In this document: in pieces, positions 34,260 through 45,835 of the stretch
Layout: each line of letters begins with the position of its first letter
Position numbering within the stretch: the first letter of the stretch is position 1
Made by a program: the position numbers and the translations under genes
The notes under the pieces: generated by a model
Told to the model about the DNA's origin: nothing
The model's input: the letters and a program-made list of their open reading frames with translations, nothing else
The model's database searches: none
From: Codonopsis lanceolata
Lineage: Eukaryota; Streptophyta; Magnoliopsida; Asterales; Campanulaceae
Assembly: GCA_013146195.2 (NCBI GenBank)
Contig: CM028379.1
Location: forward strand, 105,411,226 to 105,475,225
Reading direction: 5' to 3'
DNA: 64,000 nucleotides

Positions 34260-35330
34260 CATGCATCGTTATGTATGGGTGATCATGGTTCGGTCTGACT
34301 TTGTTCAGTTTTGCTAAAAAAAATGAAGATACAGAACCAGACCAATATTTCGATTCTTAACAAAATTTAAAATCAATACCAAACTCAACATGAGAACCAA
34401 TATTTAAGTCAGGTCTAGAACCAATCCAAAATTCACGAGAACTAGAACCAGACCAATACTTCGATTCTTAATTATTTAATACAAACAAATTAGTAATCTT
34501 ATGGGTCTAATTATGAGCCTATCTTATATTTCTTCTAAAACTAATGTAGTTTTTTTTTATTTATATTGAAATAAAAAGTACAAGTGTAAAATAAAATAAA
34601 ATTAATGAAGTTTTTTATTTATACTAAAATAAAAATAAAATTGTAAGAAAGCAACATATTTAGACATAGTATTTTCCATAAGATTAGACTGATATACTCA
34701 AGCTAAAACCCATAATAATCTTGACGAATGTTAACAACCGAGAATGAATGTAATATAAATTTACTATTTATCTTTAGAGTTAGGTTACTATTAATTTAGT
34801 AATCTAGACACACACACACACACACACACATATATATTAGTCTATTGATTTGGCCCGACTCTAAAACCAATTAATTAGTATCAAAATGAGGACCAAACCA
34901 ATTATCCAGTTCTACTAAAAAAATCGGAACCAAACTAATAAATTGGTTTGGTCCGGATTCGTTTTTTTTGTTGGCTTACTCCTATCATGATGCATAAAAT
35001 ATGACACTTTCATGCATTGTGATGCAAGATTTTTTATAATACAATGCATGAAGTGTTTTTTGGCGATTACAAAAAAATATAAGAGTATAAAGCTGTTAAA
35101 AACTTTAAAAATGTGACTTGGTGAATTTTTCAAAAAATGCAAATCCCTTTTCTCACCTCTCAAGCCAATGGGCAAAAAATTGGAGTAAGACGGTCTTACA
35201 TATATTTTTTTTGTAAGACGAATCTCTTTTATCTCACCCATCGTGTGCTGATCGATTAAACAGTGAGAAAATAAAACTCCATTTTACGAATTAAGATTCG
35301 TAAAACTATCACTACCACAACAACTCTCGA
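34260..35330. other. Intergenic AT-rich DNA with a CA/TA microsatellite
   Basis: No gene. A (CA)n run followed by (TA)n lies at about 34808-34837. Repeated words of the type 'gaaccagaccaatatttcgattcttaa' occur twice (34335 and 34445), and a related stretch occurs near 34920, which may be a decayed MITE whose ends resemble GGTTCGGTCTG. Confidence 0.5.
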
Positions 35331-35339
35331 CCACCACCA

Positions 35340-35395
35340 GCAGTCGCCATCCAGAGAACTGGCCTGTTGCCTGAATAATCGAGTCATCCCATTCT
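35340..35395 (-). mobile_element. Fragment of the same LTR family as the solo LTR at 44788
   Basis: On the minus strand it starts TGTTGAGAATGGGATG and continues GGCAACAGGCCAGTT, closely matching the minus-strand start of the solo LTR at 45245. Only about 55 bp of similarity was noticed. Confidence 0.5.
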
Positions 35396-35399
35396 CAAC

Positions 35400-36400
35400 A
35401 CAAATCAGTTATCAAAAGAGGCATGACGACGCGACCGCTTAAGATTTGCAGATGCAATCACATTGCCATAGACATGGTTGCTTTTCCTGATGTGAGCGCG
35501 TCAACTACTGGGACTATTCTGATTCTTGCCTGCACTAGACGTAGCACTTCCCTATCCAAGATGCAAGCACGTCTTTTCCTATTTCACAACACATCAAAAC
35601 ACTCTAAGGTTTAACCGTAAAGTCCCCAAACCAATCCAAGATGGTTTCAAACTATCAACAACACAATATATGGTGCAAACAATACCCAAAAATCAACTCG
35701 TAACAAGACTCTCAACAATATTAACTACACATTCCATCTTAACAAGATCAAAATCAAGATTAACACACGTTCATAAAATCTCTAGGGTGTTACAAATTGT
35801 TAGGGTGGGAGTACGTGGATGGGTCGAAAGAGTATTTGGGTTTGGGGAAGGGGGGCGATTGCTAACGGAGTATTGGGTTTAGTGCAAATTAGGGCTACAA
35901 ACTACAATGTTTGGAAGAAGAATGAATTATTTGGTTTTATTTATTGGAGGGAAATTGTGTTGGTGAACATAATTTCATTGAAATTTTTGTCTTTCTTAAG
36001 ATTATGTTTTTACGTATGTTAGGTTTTTGGGTCATTCAAAAACAAATTGCCTTAAGAAAAAAGGGCTATAATGGACGAATTGAATATCCGAAATGGAGAG
36101 GAAAAAAGGAGCGAAAAAAGGCTGGTTCATGAGAGGAAGCTTTGCAGGGCGCCTATTTATTAATTTTGCAAGATAGCAAATAATATCACATCCGCTGTCT
36201 CTTTATCACGATTTTTGAGTTGCATTGATTGATAGAGCTCCAACTAATAGATGGAAAATTGCAGAGCAAAATAGTTTAAGGGGTCAACTCGGTCATAAGA
36301 AATAATTTAGCGAAATTTCTGTAATTTTCTCAAACTAGAAATGTAAGCTAATCAAGTTCTATCAACTCAACCTCGACTTGTTAGAAGCTTTAATCCTATT
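35400..36400. other. Intergenic DNA, no gene recognised
   Basis: Several short frames occur (35423-36132), but none shows a known motif or a convincing gene structure. Nothing else was recognised. Confidence 0.5.
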
Positions 36401-36404
36401 CGGC

Positions 36405-36975
36405 TGAGGATGACAATTTGAAACACGACACGATTAATTGATATGAACATGACACGAAATTATAGGGTTTGGACTGAGACGTATTGAGTTCGGGCCGTTA
36501 TAGGACCAATAAGATAAAACATGATAAAAAATGAGTTGGTATCAGACTGACTTGATAAACACGGTAAACCACGATAATTAGAAAATATATGTTTTTAAAA
36601 TATAATTTTTAAAATTTACTAGGGGTTGTTCTCTTCTTTCAAATTATTTTCATGATTATTTCATAATTTTATAATTTGAACATTTATTAATTTTAAACTA
36701 CTTCATTATTTATATTAATAATTTTTCAAAATATATGTTAAAAAATCAAAATTATATATTTTATTATGTTTATTGGGCTTAACGGGACTGACTAAATAAA
36801 TCGTGTTTTTTTGCTTATCGTGTCGTACCGTGTTTTTCATGTTTTTATCGTGTCGAATTCAAGTTTTAATATTAAACACGATAAACTTATCGTGTCATAT
36901 TCGTACTTATCATATTGTGCTATTATCGTGCACATCCAACAACGATCCTCATGATTATTTGCCATCCCTAATCCA
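36405..36975. mobile_element. Possible hAT-like MITE
   Basis: The ends show GGATGACAATTTG and, on the other strand, GGGATGGCAAATAATC, a partial inverted match. The interior repeats CGTGTCGT/ACACGAT-type words in both orientations. A TAATCC word flanks both ends but no exact 8-bp target duplication was fixed. Confidence 0.4.
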
Positions 36976-37099
36976 GTCGGTGTGACATCCACAAAGAGTC
37001 AAAACTTAGCTCCAATTGATGAACCCGTTTGGCTCGTTTATAGAGTCCCCACCTTACTAAATCTAAGAGCTATGATATTAGTATTACCAACTATAACTT

Positions 37100-37367
37100 G
37101 TGTAATACTTCATCCTCATCCGTCCAAAAAATATTGTTTTTTTTCTTTTTTTATTAGTCCTAAAATAATTATCTTATTTGAAACTTTTTTTAGAATAATA
37201 CTTTTATCACTTTATTCTTATTTTTTTATTATATTTTAATTATGAGTCATATATACATAGATTTTAAAATAAACTACACATCAAATTAATATTAATAATC
37301 CAGTCAAATATATTTTCTTAAATCGTGCGCTAAGTCAACGCAGATGATAATTTTAGGACGAAGGGAA
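37100..37367. mobile_element. Stowaway-like MITE, diverged
   Basis: Left end near CATCCTCATCCGTCCAAAAA, right end near TTTTAGGACGAAGGGAA, an imperfect match to the CTCCCTCCGTCCC family found five more times in the window. Confidence 0.5.
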
Positions 37368-37413
37368 TATTGTTACGTAAGGTATTGAGTTAGTGAGATT
37401 AAATCAAATCTAA

Positions 37414-38120
37414 GACTCCGTTTTTTTAACAGAAAATGACTTTTGAAAAACATTTTTCTTATTTTTCGATATTTGGTAACCTTAAGAAAATATAGTTAAC
37501 GTAAAAGTTTTTTTTAAGTCAATGGAAAATGAAACATTCTTTTCAGGAAAATGACTTATAGATTCATTTTTCGTAAGTCATTTTTCAAATGTTCGAGCAT
37601 CCCTTCACCCCTTTTTACAATTACACATATTTATATACATACAATACTTAACTAAACAAATAAATTATTTAAAAATATAACTGGAATTTGAGCACATTAT
37701 TTATAAATTTTAATATTAATAAATACTCACTATGTACTAAATAGGTGTCCACTATATTATTTATAAACATCTCAAACATTATCAATTCTCTTTTTTTTTA
37801 AAAAATAATTTTTCATATCAATTATTAATTTTTTTATTTGTATTTATGAGATTGAAAAAAAATGAACCTTATTGATTTGACATCAATAATGATAAATTGA
37901 GGGTTTCTAAAGGAAAATTAATTCAAGTTCAACATTATCTTATACTCCAATATAAACATTAATATTACAATATATTTTTTATATATTATTTTTCGTATCA
38001 TTTTTCATACCCAAAAATATTTTCCAAAATATTTTATTATTATTTTTTAAAATACTAAACACTTAAAAATAAAATATTTTTATTTTATTAAAATCATTTT
38101 TCGTGAAATATTAAAAAATA
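37414..38120. mobile_element. PIF/Harbinger-like MITE, copy 1, right end decayed
   Basis: Starts GACTCCGTTT after a TAA, and its body aligns with the copies at 52806 and 61280 (CATTTTTCGTAAGTCATTTT and following blocks). The right inverted end is not recognisable; similarity fades after TTTTTCGTGAAA near 38102. It lies only about 280 bp upstream of the kinase start codon. Confidence 0.65.
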
Positions 38121-38129
38121 CCTCAATAA

Positions 38130-38396
38130 AAGGCGTCAAATCGAGCACTTGTCCCACTTAATTAAAAAAACCCGGTTGGAATATTCTGAATTCCACAAGT
38201 CCCATCACGACAGCTCCTCAGCTCATCTCTCTCTCCTCCCTGCCTTCCCCACTCTGTTCACTTTTACATATACACTCATTTATCTCTATACTTTATTTAT
38301 CAATGCCCCGCCGGATGTTATTACGGATCCGAAGTATCTTCAGTCTATCGTCTCGACCGTGCTAATACACTCTTCATCAATACACTCTTTTTTTCA
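38130..38396 (+). promoter_or_regulatory. Proximal promoter and 5' leader of the kinase gene
   Basis: A pyrimidine-rich stretch (CTCTCTCCTCCCTGCC near 38229) and a possible TATA element (CTATACTTTATTTA near 38286) lie upstream of the start codon. Transcription start is not determinable. Confidence 0.35.
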
Positions 38397-40694
38397 ATGT
38401 CTTGGTTCATCAACGATCAACTAACCAAAGAAACCTCAATCTTTGGTCTCAGCCCGTGGGTCGTTCTGGGCGTCTCCGTCGGAGCTGCCTTTGTCCTCCT
38501 TCTCTTCCTCCTCTCTCTTTGGTTCACTTCAATACGAACCCAAACCCACAAACCCAAACCCCACCATACCCACACCCAACCCACCATCCCCATTGTCTCC
38601 CGCGACATCCAAGAAATCCGCGTTGATCACCCACGACCCGGTCCCACCTCAAACCACACAGGAATCCAACCCGACCCATATCACGATTCCGGGCAAATCG
38701 CTGAACAAGCATTGCTACTGAAGCAAGAGGAAGAGGGCCCAATTAAATACCCGAGAATTCATATTGAAATTGGAAAAGGGCATAGGATATTGTACCCGGA
38801 AAGATTTGCTGGGGCGCCGTCGCATGGGATTAATGGTGAGGCCCGATCAGGTGGCGATCACCATCATCATCATCATCAGGTGGTGGCTGCTGCTGTGGTG
38901 GGGCCAGAAGTTTCGCATTTGGGTTGGGGACATTGGTATACGCTTCAGGGAGCTTGAGGATTCCACTAATGGTTTTGCTGATGAGAATGTGATTGGTGAA
39001 GGTGGGTATGGAATTGTTTACCATGGTGTATTGGAGGATAATACTCAGGTTGCTGTCAAGAACTTGCTCAACAATAGGTGCCTTCTTGCTACATTTTCAA
39101 ATAAAAATAACTGCCCCCTCACCAATTTTATGCACCAGATGCATTAGTTACTTATATCAGCTAATCTCTAATGCATCTTTTGCACAAAACTAATCGCTCG
39201 TGGCATTTAGTGTTTTAGGTGTTACGTTTAGGTGCTGTGGTTGTTTTACATTTCACTTTAAAGTTTAGGAATCAGGATTGAATTCTTACCAGTTCAATCT
39301 AGCGTATAATTTACCTGTTAATACACTAAAGATTATGCATTTTGTTGAATTAAATGTTTTAGTTGAATGATTGGTGATTAGACTGCTTGTTTTGTTCTAG
39401 GGGGCAAGCTGAGAAGGAGTTTGAAGTTGAAGTTGAAGCAATAGGCAGAGTTAGGCATAAGAATTTAGTTAGATTGCTTGGCTACTGCGCGGAAGGAGCA
39501 CATAGGTACTCTTCTTTTGGCCCAATAACATCAACGATTTTGGGTTTCTTGTGAAGTTGTGTTAATTAATGTTTTATTCGTATACAGGATACTAGTTTAT
39601 GAGTATGTAAACAACGGGAACTTAGAACAATGGCTTTACGGGGATGTAGGGCCTTACAGTCCTCTTACTTGGGATATTCGTATGAATATTGTTTTGGGAA
39701 TAGCAAAAGGGTAATTTTACTTTGTTTTGACTCCTCTCAAGTTTTTCCTCTGTTATATATGGTGTTGTATAACCTGTGTTATTGATTGTGAACTTTCTTC
39801 ATAATGTAGCTTGACTTACCTTCACGAGGGGCTTGAACCAAAGGTAGTTCATCGCGATGTAAAATCAAGTAACATTTTACTCGATAAACTATGGAACCCA
39901 AAGGTTTCAGATTTCGGACTAGCCAAACTTATTGGTGCAGAGAGCAGCTACATTACAACTCGTGTCATGGGCACCTTCGGGTTCATCTTCTATTCCCATC
40001 GCAAATCCCCCCAACTTCCATCTCTGGGTGCTAATTTTTTTTTGATTGTGCTTGCAGCTATGTAGCTCCTGAATATGCAAGTACAGGGATGTTAAATGAA
40101 AGAAGTGATATATATAGTTTCGGGATTCTTATTATGGAACTAATCACCGGAAGGAATCCTGTTGATTATTCTCGAGCTCCTGGAGAGGTTTGCTCTAAAC
40201 AACTGGAAATTTACTAGCAAATGTTTCGTTATTTTTTTGTTATTGAATTGTTGTTTTATATTTTGATTCATGGTTTCTCAGGTAAACTTGGTTGAGTGGT
40301 TGAAGAAAATGGTCAGTGATCGGAACCCAGATGGAGTTTTGGATCCCAAACTTCCCGAGAAGCCATCTTCGAGGGCATTAAAGCGGGCCCTTCTTATTGC
40401 TCTACGCTGTGTTGACCCAAATGCTCAGAAGCGTCCCAAAATGGGATATGTTGTACACATGCTAGAAGCTGACGAACAGTCTCCATTTAATGTAAGCTTG
40501 CTATTCTTTTTCCTTCTATTTAAGAGATGCATCAGTGTCGTTGAATTAGGTGATGAATCTGTGAACATCTGGTCCAGGATCGAAGGGCTGGGAGGGACAG
40601 GCCGGGGGCACATGGTGACAGTCCCAAGGTTGGATCAGTTGAGAAGCCGTTGACAGAGTTGGGCAACAATAATGAGTTGAATAGTGGAGTTTAG
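38397..40694 (+). CDS. Receptor-like Ser/Thr protein kinase, At1g01540 type
   Basis: Seven exons: 38397-39077, 39401-39505, 39588-39710, 39810-39980, 40058-40187, 40282-40491 and 40578-40694, all with GT-AG introns. Spliced length is 1537 nt, one more than 512 codons. One extra base sits near 38946, where WYTL and RELEDSTNG are in different frames. Leaving it aside gives about 511 residues. Residues 20-45 form one membrane span (WVVLGVSVGAAFVLLLFLL); there is no obvious signal peptide. A spacer with a six-His run follows, then GPEVSHLGWGHWYTL and the kinase domain: GEGGYG near 200, Lys in VAVK near 220, HRDVKSSN near 316, DFG near 337, APE near 362. All catalytic residues are present. The family is a membrane-anchored plant RLK without a large extracellular domain; substrates are unknown to me. 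The extra base is either a sequencing error or a recent knockout. Confidence 0.93.
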
Positions 40695-41080
40695 GATGAT
40701 GGGGCTAGATGATTCACATCAATAATTCCCTTTGAGTAGAGAAACAGAGGATTCTCCATGATGAAGCTCGAAGCACGGATTGGTAAACATATTGAGAGAA
40801 AACATTTTCTCCATATATCGGCTGCCTCCCCAGATATATAGCAACTATATTATCAACATATATTGAGCGCTTACGGAAATGGCCGTTTTGGTAGAATGCC
40901 TCAATTGCTTCATGAGATGCGTTCCAGATTGCATCGAGCCATCAACAAATGATTCATTTATACCATACTCATTCTTCTCCAATAGCAAGAGCTAGCGGCA
41001 AGCCCATTCATCAGACGATCGACTATATGTATTTTGTACTTGCACTACATAATCAGTTGAATTCAGAAATGCATAACAAA
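40695..41080 (+). other. Probable 3' untranslated region and downstream DNA of the kinase gene
   Basis: No coding content. AT-rich with no clear single poly(A) signal; the transcript probably ends in this interval. Confidence 0.4.
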
Positions 41081-41084
41081 AAAT

Positions 41085-41411
41085 GTTAAGTAATAAACTC
41101 ATTTAAAAGCTTAAGATGCAAGAGAGAGCACCAACAATGTATATAATGTTTTATATTTTATTCTTTAGCACTGCTTCCCCTCATGTCCTTGTTAAACCAT
41201 GAGCTCTAATTCCATGTTAAGTAACCAGCTCATTTAAAAACTTAAGCTGTTAGAGAGAACATAAAAAATGTATATTATGTTTTATGTTTTGTGCTTTAAC
41301 ACTCCTTATGTCCTTGTCAAGCCATGAGAAAACACCAACTCATCTAAAAACTTAAGTTGTTAGAGAGAACACCAATAATATATATCATGCTTTATATTTT
41401 GTGCTCTAACA
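41085..41411. repeat. Three diverged tandem repeats of about 110-130 bp
   Basis: The block 'actcatttaaaa.cttaag' recurs at about 41097, 41229 and 41338, each followed by 'gagagaaca', 'atgttttat' and 'gtgctctaac'-like words. No gene lies here. Confidence 0.7.
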
Positions 41412-41639
41412 AAAAGATAGGAGTATCTTGTTTTTGCTGTGATCTGCTCCCCGAGTATTTATGTCGAAAAATTAGATAAATCTGTTTGGATCTTAGAAAA
41501 AAAGAATAAAAGGAAAATAAAACTCCAAATAAAAATACAAGTCTTGATGTGAGCGAAAATCTTTTCACCTTACTTCTATAATACCTGGTTGAGGTTTATA
41601 TGCTTCAAATACAGTGACAGTACAAGTAGTTTTCATTTT

Positions 41640-41990
41640 TCATTCTTTTCTGTTGTTCTTTCCACATTTGGTTCCTTACAATCAACATAAATTGCAGCCT
41701 AAGTCTACTCCTTGTGTCTTCTTAGGCTACGATTTAAATCGAAAGGTTACCCATGCTTGGTTGTTAAAACAAGCCTGGTCACTTTCACTTTGTTCCTAGC
41801 AGTTCGGTTGTAGTCCCAAATGGCCGAGCCAGCCTACTGCCTCGGTAGAGCACCCGCCTCACCCACATCCACCCCCTTACACATCTATCCAAAAAGGCTT
41901 GAATCACTCCCCTTTACCTGTGCTCCGCACGGTCTCCTCCCACCAACCAACTATACTCCTATTGATACCATGGTCCTATTCAGTCTCCAC
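41640..41990 (+). pseudogene. Copia integrase C-terminal fragment
   Basis: FPHLVPYNQHKLQPKSTPC followed by VFLGYDLN is the conserved Copia block after the integrase core. The frame breaks soon afterwards (HFHFVPSS in another frame). Confidence 0.75.
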
Positions 41991-41995
41991 ACACC

Positions 41996-42559
41996 TAAGC
42001 CTGTCAATGGATCGGATTTTGATCCGAATCCGATGTTATTTTTAGGATATGGATTTAGTTTTTAAATCCGATAACCCGATTTTGATCAGAATCCGAAAAT
42101 CAGAAAGCTTAACAAATCGGATATGGATTAAGGTGTTCCGATCCGTTAACAACCCGATCCGATCCGATATAAAAAAATATATTAATATTATACATATAAA
42201 AGTTACTAATAATGTGTTTTTAGTCATTAATCATTACTAATTTTACTAAATATAAATTTTTCTACGAACTCTAAGATCTTACTAATACTATTATTCATGT
42301 TTGTGTAAGCTAAAAATATGAATTTTTAATTTTATTCAACATTTGATTAAGAAAAAATACTTCAATATTAATTTTATTCAGTACTTTAATTAGGGGTGAA
42401 TAAAATCCGAATCCGATCCGAATCCGAAAATTTAGGATATGGATCGAGCTTTTGAATATCCAAAAGATAATCCGATCCGATCCAAGTCCGATAATTTCTT
42501 AACAAATCGGATAATAAATATGACTGATCTGATCCGAATCCGATCCATTGACAGGCCTA
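41996..42559. mobile_element. hAT-type MITE, 564 bp
   Basis: Left end TAAGCCTGTCAATGGATC, right end GATCCATTGACAGGCCTA, an 18-bp inverted repeat with one mismatch. It is flanked by perfect 8-bp target duplications CACACACC (41988-41995 and 42560-42567), the size expected for hAT. The interior is rich in GGATCCGAATCC-like words and has no coding frame. Confidence 0.92.
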
Positions 42560-42620
42560 CACACACCCCAATTAGCCCGTCTCCTCCAGCATCTCAACAA
42601 CCCGCCTGCAACGTTCCAAT

Positions 42621-43345
42621 CAGGGGCGGACACAAGGCATAAGGTGTGGGGGCAGTTGCCCCCACTTGGGGTTTTTCTACAAAGGAATTTTTTTTAAAAA
42701 TAAATAATAATATGGTATATTGTACATTTTGCCCCCACCTGAATCAAATTTCTACAATTTTCCCCCACCTAAATAAAAAACAAATTATAATTGTGATTTA
42801 AATTTTAAAAAAATTAATAACCCTCATTTTAAAATAGCCCTAATTTGAAATAATCATAATTTTGAAATAGCCCTAATTGAGTATTTAATTTATGCAATTG
42901 TTGTGAATTGTGATTTATGAATTTGTGATAGATGATATATTGATATTATGATAATATTAATGTTTTATTTCCTAAATTTGTGTGTTCAATATCTTGGTAG
43001 AAAATGTATATTTATTTAATCTGAAATTAGAACATTTTAATTTGGGGGGTTGAAGTAGTTGATTTATGAGATTTTTTTTATTTGTGTATATTTCCAAATT
43101 GTGATTGATTTGAAGGAATTTGATTTTAATGATTATGGAGAAATTTTTTAAACGGAAACCAAATTTGTGATCAATTTATAAATGATTGTCGTGTATGTTT
43201 TATTGAAAAATATTTGCTTACGAACGTCACAAATGATGATATAATTAAACATTTTCAAAGTATGAAAACGCGTAAGAGACAATTATGATTTATAACTTTA
43301 TTAAATTTTTGCATCCGATTGGGAAAATTTCTGCCTCCGCCACTA
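42621..43345. mobile_element. hAT-type MITE, 725 bp
   Basis: Left end CAGGGGCGGA, right end TCCGCCACTA (8 of 10 inverted match). Target duplication GTTCCAAT (42613-42620) and GGTCCAAT (43346-43353), 7 of 8 identical. The start, with 'gggggcagttgccccca' a little further in, is typical of a common plant hAT MITE. The interior is AT-rich. Confidence 0.85.
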
Positions 43346-43353
43346 GGTCCAAT

Positions 43354-44787
43354 CCCATGTGCTCTCAAAAACACAAACACAAACACAAACATGGATTCAT
43401 CCAGCTCACAAGACTCCACACCTCCCTTACAATACAAAAGCATAAATGACATCATGTATCGTCATCCAATGCCACATGCACTAGCAGCCGACTATGAGAA
43501 TTCTATAGGCTTTGAGCCAAAAATTTTCAAGCAGGCTTTTTCATATCCACATAGGGTACATACAATGAATAAGGAATTAGAAGCTCTTCATAAAAACGGT
43601 AAATGGTTCTTAGTTCCTCGAACTAATGACATGAACATTATTGGAAGTAAATGGATATTCAAAGTTAAAAGATGTGCAGATGGAACACTTGAACGACACA
43701 AAGCTCGCTTGGTGGCACAGGGATACACCCAACATGAGGGATTGACTACGACGAGACTTTCGGTATTGTAGTTAAACCCCCAACTATTTGGGCTCTTCTT
43801 TCATTGGCTTACTCTCAGTCATGGCCAATCCACCAGTTAGACGTCCGCAATGCATTCTTGTTGAATGGTGTTTTACATGATGATGCATATATGGCTCAAT
43901 CACCAGGTTTCCTCGACCCTGCTGATCCTCAGCATGCATGCAAATTACATCGATCCTTGTATGATCTCAAACAGTCCCCGAGGGCATGGTTTTAACGGCT
44001 TCACGATTTCCTTCTCTCCATTGGTTTCTTTAATAGTAAATCTAACAGCTCTTTATTCATTCGACATTCTCCATCATCTACCATTGCTATCTTGGTGTAT
44101 GTAGATGACATCATTGTTACAGGCATGTCTCCATCGGATGTAAATAAAGTAATTGACACCATCTGTACAACTTTTGATAGCCGTCGCTTGGGACCTCTGG
44201 GTTATTTTCTGGGGATTGAGGCTACTCGTTCTGAAAATATTCTTACTCTTAGTCAATCCCGGTATGCATCAGATCTTCTCCGCAAATTCCAAATGGATAT
44301 ATTAAGTCTGCTCCAACCCCCCTTGTCCTAGGATCACATCTACAGCCTCATCCGGCGATCCATTAACAGATGCTACAAAATATCGTAGTATGGTGGGGGC
44401 ACTTCAATATCTCACTACCATTCGCCTCGATCTAGCATTTGTTGTAAACCAAGTTTGTCAGTTCATGCACCAGCCTCATACAACTCACTTACTAGCCGTG
44501 AAATGCATTTTTCGGTACATCAAAGGTTCACTAACTCGGGGATTCTCTTTCAACAAATCAACATATATTATGCTCTGGGCATTCTCCGACTGGTGCTTGT
44601 GTATTTATGGGGCCTAATCTAATTGCTTGGACTGCTAAGAAGCAATCTACAGTTTCCCGTTCCAGTACTGAAGTCGAGTATCGTGCATTAGCAACCACTG
44701 CTGCTGAGCTTCGGTGGTTCTCTTTTCTCTACCGCGAGCTCGCTTTGCCATTTGTCGCTCCGATGATATTTTGTGACAATATGTCAG
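43354..44787 (+). pseudogene. Copia reverse transcriptase and start of RNase H
   Basis: RT motifs in order: MNKELEALHKNGKWFLVPR, GSKWIFKVKRCADGTLERHK, ARLVAQGYTQHEG, HQLDVRNAFLLNGVLHDDAY, SLYDLKQSPRAW and LVYVDDIIVTG (catalytic Asp pair). Then VGALQYLTTIRLDLAFVVNQ and RNase H with SRSSTEVEYRALATTAAE. Shifts or stops occur near 43745, 43995, 44330 and 44590. The frame is then cut at 44787 by the solo LTR. Confidence 0.88.
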
Positions 44788-45245
44788 TGTTGTGCACAGC
44801 GGAAGACTGGCAAACAATTTAATAGCGTATAATAGGATCAATCACAAAGAAGAGAGAGAGAGAGAGAGATTGGGGCCAACGGACTATCGAAATTTTATTA
44901 GAGACATACCTTCAAATGTTCTAGGTATACAACTATTTATATGTGTACAATAGAAACCTAAAACCCTTAAAAGGTTAAAAAACAGACTAAGCAGCAAAAC
45001 AACAAAAACGGGGCTGAGCGAATTGCTGGGCAACCGCGCAAAATCCAGTAACTCACTTCGAAGGTTTCTTTACTGAGCGATCACCCAGGCCCAAATGTTG
45101 TTATGCCCTTGTCCAAATCATGAATAGTCCGTACCGCGGGGCACCCCCCTTTGAGGTTGAATCAAGTCCTACTACCTGCCCTGGCCAGTTCCCTCGGAGG
45201 AGACTGACCTGTTGCCTAGTTAATCAAGCCATCTCATTCTCAACA
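44788..45245 (-). mobile_element. Solo LTR, 458 bp, inside the Copia RNase H
   Basis: Ends are TGTTG...CAACA, flanked by a perfect 5-bp duplication GTCAG (44783-44787 and 45246-45250). Leaving out the insert and one GTCAG copy, the Copia frame continues without a break, which proves the insertion. On the minus strand a TATA-like ACATATAAATAG is followed by AATAAAA, fitting U3-R order, so the LTR is in minus orientation. A (GA)n run lies near 44856-44870. Confidence 0.93.
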
Positions 45246-45250
45246 GTCAG

Positions 45251-45490
45251 CAGTACATATGTCTCACAACCTCGTCTTTCATGCTCACACTCGACATATT
45301 GAAATCGACTATCACTTTGTTCACGAATTCCAACAACGAGGTTTCCTTCGCCTTTCTTTCGTTTCAATTGGCAATCAAATAACTGATATATTTACGAAAG
45401 GTCTCACTAAGCCTCGATTGGAATATCTTATGACCAAGCTGCAGCTACAGTACACATGGTTCCACTTGGCTTGCCGGGTTGGGGGGGGGG
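45251..45490 (+). pseudogene. Copia RNase H C-terminal piece and polypurine tract
   Basis: HMSHNLVFHAHTRHIEIDYHF and QITDIFTKGLTKPRLEYL are the standard Copia RNase H end. A ten-G tract at 45481-45490 is the likely plus-strand primer before the 3' LTR. Confidence 0.88.
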
Positions 45491-45835
45491 TTATAACTAA
45501 CAGCTTTACCCACATGATTAAATTTACTTTTGACTAGTTCATTCTTTATATAGTATAGATTTAGTTCATGTATACATAATGGTTCATTTTCCAAGGTGGA
45601 GATACAAGTGGTGAATGCATCCTAATTGTGTATAAATACTATTGAGAGTAAAGAATAAAGTAAGCAGTGGGTTCTGCCCTTTTTCATTCTGTCCTCTTTC
45701 TCTGGTTTCTCTTGTTCTCTCTAATTTGCTCTCTTCCGGTGCTATTGTTATTGCAAGTTGGTGTCCAGTCTTTTACTGTTTCGTGTAGAAGCAGACACAG
45801 GGAAGTCAGTTCAATTAGAAGACTCGTAACCAGTA
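45491..45835 (+). mobile_element. Probable 3' LTR of the truncated Copia element
   Basis: Begins right after the G tract with TTATAACTAACAG, where a TG may have been lost. A TATA-like GTATAAATACTATTG (45630) precedes a CT-rich stretch. The 3' boundary is a guess. Confidence 0.4.

Noticed and set aside
34808..34837. CA/TA run as a possible regulatory or origin element
   Set aside because: An ordinary microsatellite with no associated structure.
38402..38742. Alternative frames overlapping the kinase first exon
   Set aside because: Shadows of the real exon; only the frame from 38397 matches the kinase family and carries the membrane span.
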